Shown here: positions 14,087 to 16,196 of the stretch, piece after piece
How positions within the stretch are numbered: position 1 is the first letter of the stretch
Layout: each line of letters opens with the position of its first letter
Assembly: GCA_937967805.1 (NCBI GenBank)
Contig: CALBTC010000455.1
Coordinates: forward strand, 1-16,196
Reading direction: 5' to 3'
Length of the DNA: 16,196 nt
Source of the DNA: an uncultured Anaerolineaceae bacterium
GTDB taxonomy: Bacteria > Chloroflexota > Anaerolineae > Promineifilales > Promineifilaceae
The notes under the pieces: model-generated
Seen by the model: only the letters and a program-made list of their open reading frames with translations
Databases searched by the model: none
Told to the model about the DNA's origin: nothing
Made by a program: the position numbers and the translations under genes

Positions 14087-15874
14087 ATGGCTAACGTAAA
14101 AACACACACATTCGACGCCGTCATTGTAGGTGCTGGCGGCGCCGGATTGATGGCAGCGCTGTACGCCAGCAAAAGCGCCAACGTTGCCGTCATTTCCAAG
14201 CTGTACCCTACGCGCTCGCATACAGGCGCAGCCCAGGGCGGCATTGGCGCTGCGCTGGGCAACATGGAAGAAGATAAATGGGAATGGCACGCCTACGACA
14301 CAGTGAAAGGGTCTGATTATCTGGCAGACCAGGATGCAGTTGACGTTTTATGTAAAGAAGCAGTGGATACCGTTGTCGAGCTGGAGCACATGGGACTACC
14401 GTTTGATCGCTATCCCGACGGCACCATCTCGCAGCGCCGCTTTGGCGGCCACACCAACAATGAAACGGGCCAGCCGGTTCAGCGCGCCTGCCACGCCGCC
14501 GACCGTACCGGCCACATGATTTTGCAGACCCTTTACCAGCAGTGCATCAAAAACAAAGTTAACTTCTTTGATGAGTTCCACGTTGTTGATTTGATTCGGG
14601 TGGACAACACGGTGCGCGGCGTGGTCGCTGTGGAAATTAGCACCGGCGATTTTCATGTTTTCCACAGCAAGGCAGTCCATTTTGCCACCGGCGGCTGGGG
14701 CCGCTGCTGGGAAGTAACCTCCAACGCTCATTCGCTTACGGGCGACGGCGCGGCGATTTGCCTGCGGCGTGGCGTACCGCTGGAGGACATGGAGTTTTTC
14801 CAATTCCATCCTACGGGTATCTTTCGCCTGGGCGTTCTCATCACCGAGGGTGTGCGCGGCGAAGGTGGCGTGCTCATCAATGGCAAGGGGGAGCGGTTTA
14901 TGGAAAATTATGCCCCCACCATTAAAGATTTGGCCAGCCGCGATGTGGTCAGCCGGGCCATCTTCCTGGAGGTACAGGCGGGGCGCGGCATCAACGGGCA
15001 AAATTACGTCCACCTGGACATTCGTCCAGAAACAGTGAACCATTACTTTGAAGAAGCGGGCGAGTCGCGCCGTATCGACCGGGAGTATATAGAAGCCAAG
15101 CTGCCGGACATTGCCGATTTTACGCGCACTTACCTGGGCGTGGACCCGGTAACGGAGCCAATGCCGGTGCAGCCGACAGCCCATTACGCCATGGGCGGCA
15201 TTCCGACGGACGTAGACGGCCGTGTTCTGGCCGATGTCGATGGCAGCCTGATAGATGGCCTCTATGCCGCCGGTGAATGCGCCTGCGTCTCCGTACATGG
15301 GGCTAACCGGTTGGGCACCAACTCCCTGGTAGACCTGGTGGTGTTTGGCCGCCGCTCTGGCAAGCATATGGCCGAATATTGCAACCAGGCCGATTTGCTG
15401 CCCTTGCCCGATGATCCCGCGGCCGAAGTCATGGCCGAGTTTGAGCGGATTCGCAACGGCAGCGGTGGCGTCAAGGCGGCCGATCTGCGCAACAAGATGC
15501 AAAAAACGATGACCGCCAACGTGGGTGTGTTCCGCACGGAAGAAACGATGAGCACGGCCGTTTCCGACCTGAAAGAGCTCATCGAATCATATAATCGTAA
15601 TATCCAGATTGATGACAAAGGGCAAAAGTTCAACACCGACTTGCTGGAAGCGTGGGAATTGGGCTGCTTGCTGGAACTGGCGGAGGTTACGGCCGTTTCC
15701 GCCCTGGCCCGCCCGGAAAGCCGCGGCGGCCACGCCCGCGATGATTACCAGGAACGCAATGACGATGAATGGTTGAAACACACCTTCTACTTCCGCAGCG
15801 AAGACGGTGGGCATCGTCTGGATTACAAACCCGTCACCCTGGGCCGCTACGAGCCTAAGGAGCGCGTCTACTAA
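14087..15874 (+). CDS. sdhA: Succinate dehydrogenase flavoprotein subunit
   Basis: A 595-residue catalytic subunit that oxidises succinate to fumarate and passes electrons through FAD to SdhB, on the cytoplasmic side of the membrane. FAD dinucleotide motif GAGGAGL (15-21); His45 in [10 protein letters not shown] is the covalent FAD attachment position of the family. Active-site motifs: FHPTGI (His241), the SRDVVSR arginine segment (284-290), HYAMGG (His366), [19 protein letters not shown] (396-413), and the C-terminal [11 protein letters not shown]. Length fits SdhA. AGGA about 8 bases before the ATG is the ribosome site. Third gene of sdhCDAB, flanked on each side by a palindromic repeat spacer. 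Three ACGGCCGT octamers lie in its last third, none before. Confidence 0.97.
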   Translation: MANVKTHTFDAVIVGAGGAGLMAALYASKSANVAVISKLYPTRSHTGAAQGGIGAALGNMEEDKWEWHAYDTVKGSDYLADQDAVDVLCKEAVDTVVELEHMGLPFDRYPDGTISQRRFGGHTNNETGQPVQRACHAADRTGHMILQTLYQQCIKNKVNFFDEFHVVDLIRVDNTVRGVVAVEISTGDFHVFHSKAVHFATGGWGRCWEVTSNAHSLTGDGAAICLRRGVPLEDMEFFQFHPTGIFRLGVLITEGVRGEGGVLINGKGERFMENYAPTIKDLASRDVVSRAIFLEVQAGRGINGQNYVHLDIRPETVNHYFEEAGESRRIDREYIEAKLPDIADFTRTYLGVDPVTEPMPVQPTAHYAMGGIPTDVDGRVLADVDGSLIDGLYAAGECACVSVHGANRLGTNSLVDLVVFGRRSGKHMAEYCNQADLLPLPDDPAAEVMAEFERIRNGSGGVKAADLRNKMQKTMTANVGVFRTEETMSTAVSDLKELIESYNRNIQIDDKGQKFNTDLLEAWELGCLLELAEVTAVSALARPESRGGHARDDYQERNDDEWLKHTFYFRSEDGGHRLDYKPVTLGRYEPKERVY

Positions 15875-15935
15875 ATCGGTTATCGGTAATCCGTGAGCAG
15901 TAATCGGTCTACAATAAATACCGATTACGGATTAC
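15875..15935. repeat. Palindromic spacer of period-7 GTAATCSG units between sdhA and sdhB
   Basis: ATCGGTT and ATCGGTA sit in tandem (15875, 15882). GTAATCCGT (15886-15894) and GTAATCGGT (15900-15908) are 14 bases apart. Their inverses are ACCGATTAC (15920-15928) and ACGGATTAC (15927-15935), overlapping by 2 bases. Either 9-bp pair can form a stem: the inner one has an 11-base loop. Architecture parallels the sdhD-sdhA spacer, with different bases. Confidence 0.75.
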
Positions 15936-15968
15936 GGACCACTGTTTACCGTCAATGAGGAGATTCCT

Positions 15969-16196
15969 ATGCAAGTTCAATTACGCATCCGTCGCTTCAA
16001 TCCGGAAAAGGACAGCGTTCCCTGGTGGGGGGAGTACACCGTAAAAGATGTACGCCCCAACGATTCCGTGCTGGACGTGCTGCACCGGGTGAAGTGGGAA
16101 CAAGACGGCACGCTTTCGCTGCGCCGCTCCTGCGCCCATGGCGTTTGTGGCTCCGATGCGGTCCGCATCAACGGCGTCAATGCCCTGGCCTGCAAA
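15969..16196 (+). CDS. sdhB: Succinate dehydrogenase iron-sulfur subunit (3' end outside window)
   Basis: The first 76 codons are visible and the frame is open at the right edge. SdhB carries electrons from SdhA flavin to quinone through [2Fe-2S], [4Fe-4S] and [3Fe-4S] centres. The visible part is the plant-type ferredoxin domain: MQVQLRIRRFNPEKD, the DSVLDVLHRVK helix, then the [2Fe-2S] site in SCAHGVCGSDAVRINGVNALAC. The third ligand position is Asp (CGSD) rather than Cys, as in E. coli SdhB. GAGGAG 6 to 7 bases before the ATG is the ribosome site. It directly follows the repeat spacer after sdhA, so it belongs to the same operon. Confidence 0.95.
   Translation, partial: MQVQLRIRRFNPEKDSVPWWGEYTVKDVRPNDSVLDVLHRVKWEQDGTLSLRRSCAHGVCGSDAVRINGVNALACK

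Larger units (their letters stand above)
212..15696. repeat. Dispersed highly iterated palindrome ACGGCCGT (25 copies)
   Basis: Exact copies start at 212, 364, 695, 917, 1244, 1293, 1541, 1874, 2102, 2490, 3893, 4107, 4349, 5044, 8065, 8868, 9400, 9654, 10563, 11961, 12418, 12453, 15216, 15554 and 15689. Twenty-two are in genes on both strands and three in spacers (1874, 4349, 8868). Nine more sites have CGGCCGT with another base in front (for example near 1959, 3272, 8390, 13483). Many copies are followed by TT or TTT. Random expectation for one octamer in this length is about 0.25. Confidence 0.92.

Noticed and set aside
14396..15502. 368-codon open frame on the minus strand inside sdhA
   Set aside because: Antisense shadow of a well-conserved gene; no recognisable domain or ribosome site.
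212..15696. ACGGCCGT copies as a CRISPR or classic tandem repeat
   Set aside because: Copies are irregularly spaced, only 8 bases long, and mostly inside genes.

Overview
The window looks like chromosomal DNA from a member of the Chloroflexota (Anaerolineae/Caldilineae type). This is an inference from protein style and gene neighbourhood: an R3H/AAA ATPase next to thymidylate kinase, an FmdB-type zinc ribbon beside guanylate kinase, an sdhCDAB operon, and a secreted subtilase with PA and DUF11-like domains. No rRNA, tRNA, CRISPR array, insertion sequence or phage gene was seen.

Layout. 1-792 (+): 3' part of an ABC transporter ATPase. 866-1783 (+): membrane-tethered esterase of the enterochelin-esterase-like family. 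1886-4306 (-): membrane-anchored NACHT-type NTPase with C-terminal HEAT repeats. 4307-4878: a 572-base AT-rich spacer holding the NACHT gene promoter and a structured leader for the next gene. 4879-8112 (+): large secreted S8 protease, ended by a strong bidirectional terminator. 8218-8841 (-): guanylate kinase. 8957-9340 (+): zinc-ribbon protein. 12742-9345 (-): a three-gene operon of a GNAT-like protein, the R3H ATPase and thymidylate kinase. 12743-13102: a divergent control region with inverted repeats. 13103 to the right edge (+): sdhC, sdhD, sdhA and the first 76 codons of sdhB.

How the genes work together. sdhCDAB encodes succinate:quinone oxidoreductase (respiratory complex II), with two haem/quinone-binding membrane anchors, a flavoprotein and an iron-sulfur protein. 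gmk and tmk supply GDP and dTDP for nucleotide synthesis. The other genes are accessory: a transporter, an esterase, a secreted protease and a NACHT-HEAT protein that may act in signalling or defence.

The most striking signal is not a gene. The palindromic octamer ACGGCCGT occurs 25 times in 16.2 kb by hand count, against about 0.25 expected for a random octamer. It lies in genes on both strands and in three spacers, and resembles in style the highly iterated palindrome HIP1 of cyanobacteria or a DNA uptake sequence. A second unusual signal is a pair of palindromic spacers on either side of sdhA, built from short GTAAT-type units with a period of 8 (upstream) and 7 (downstream) bases.
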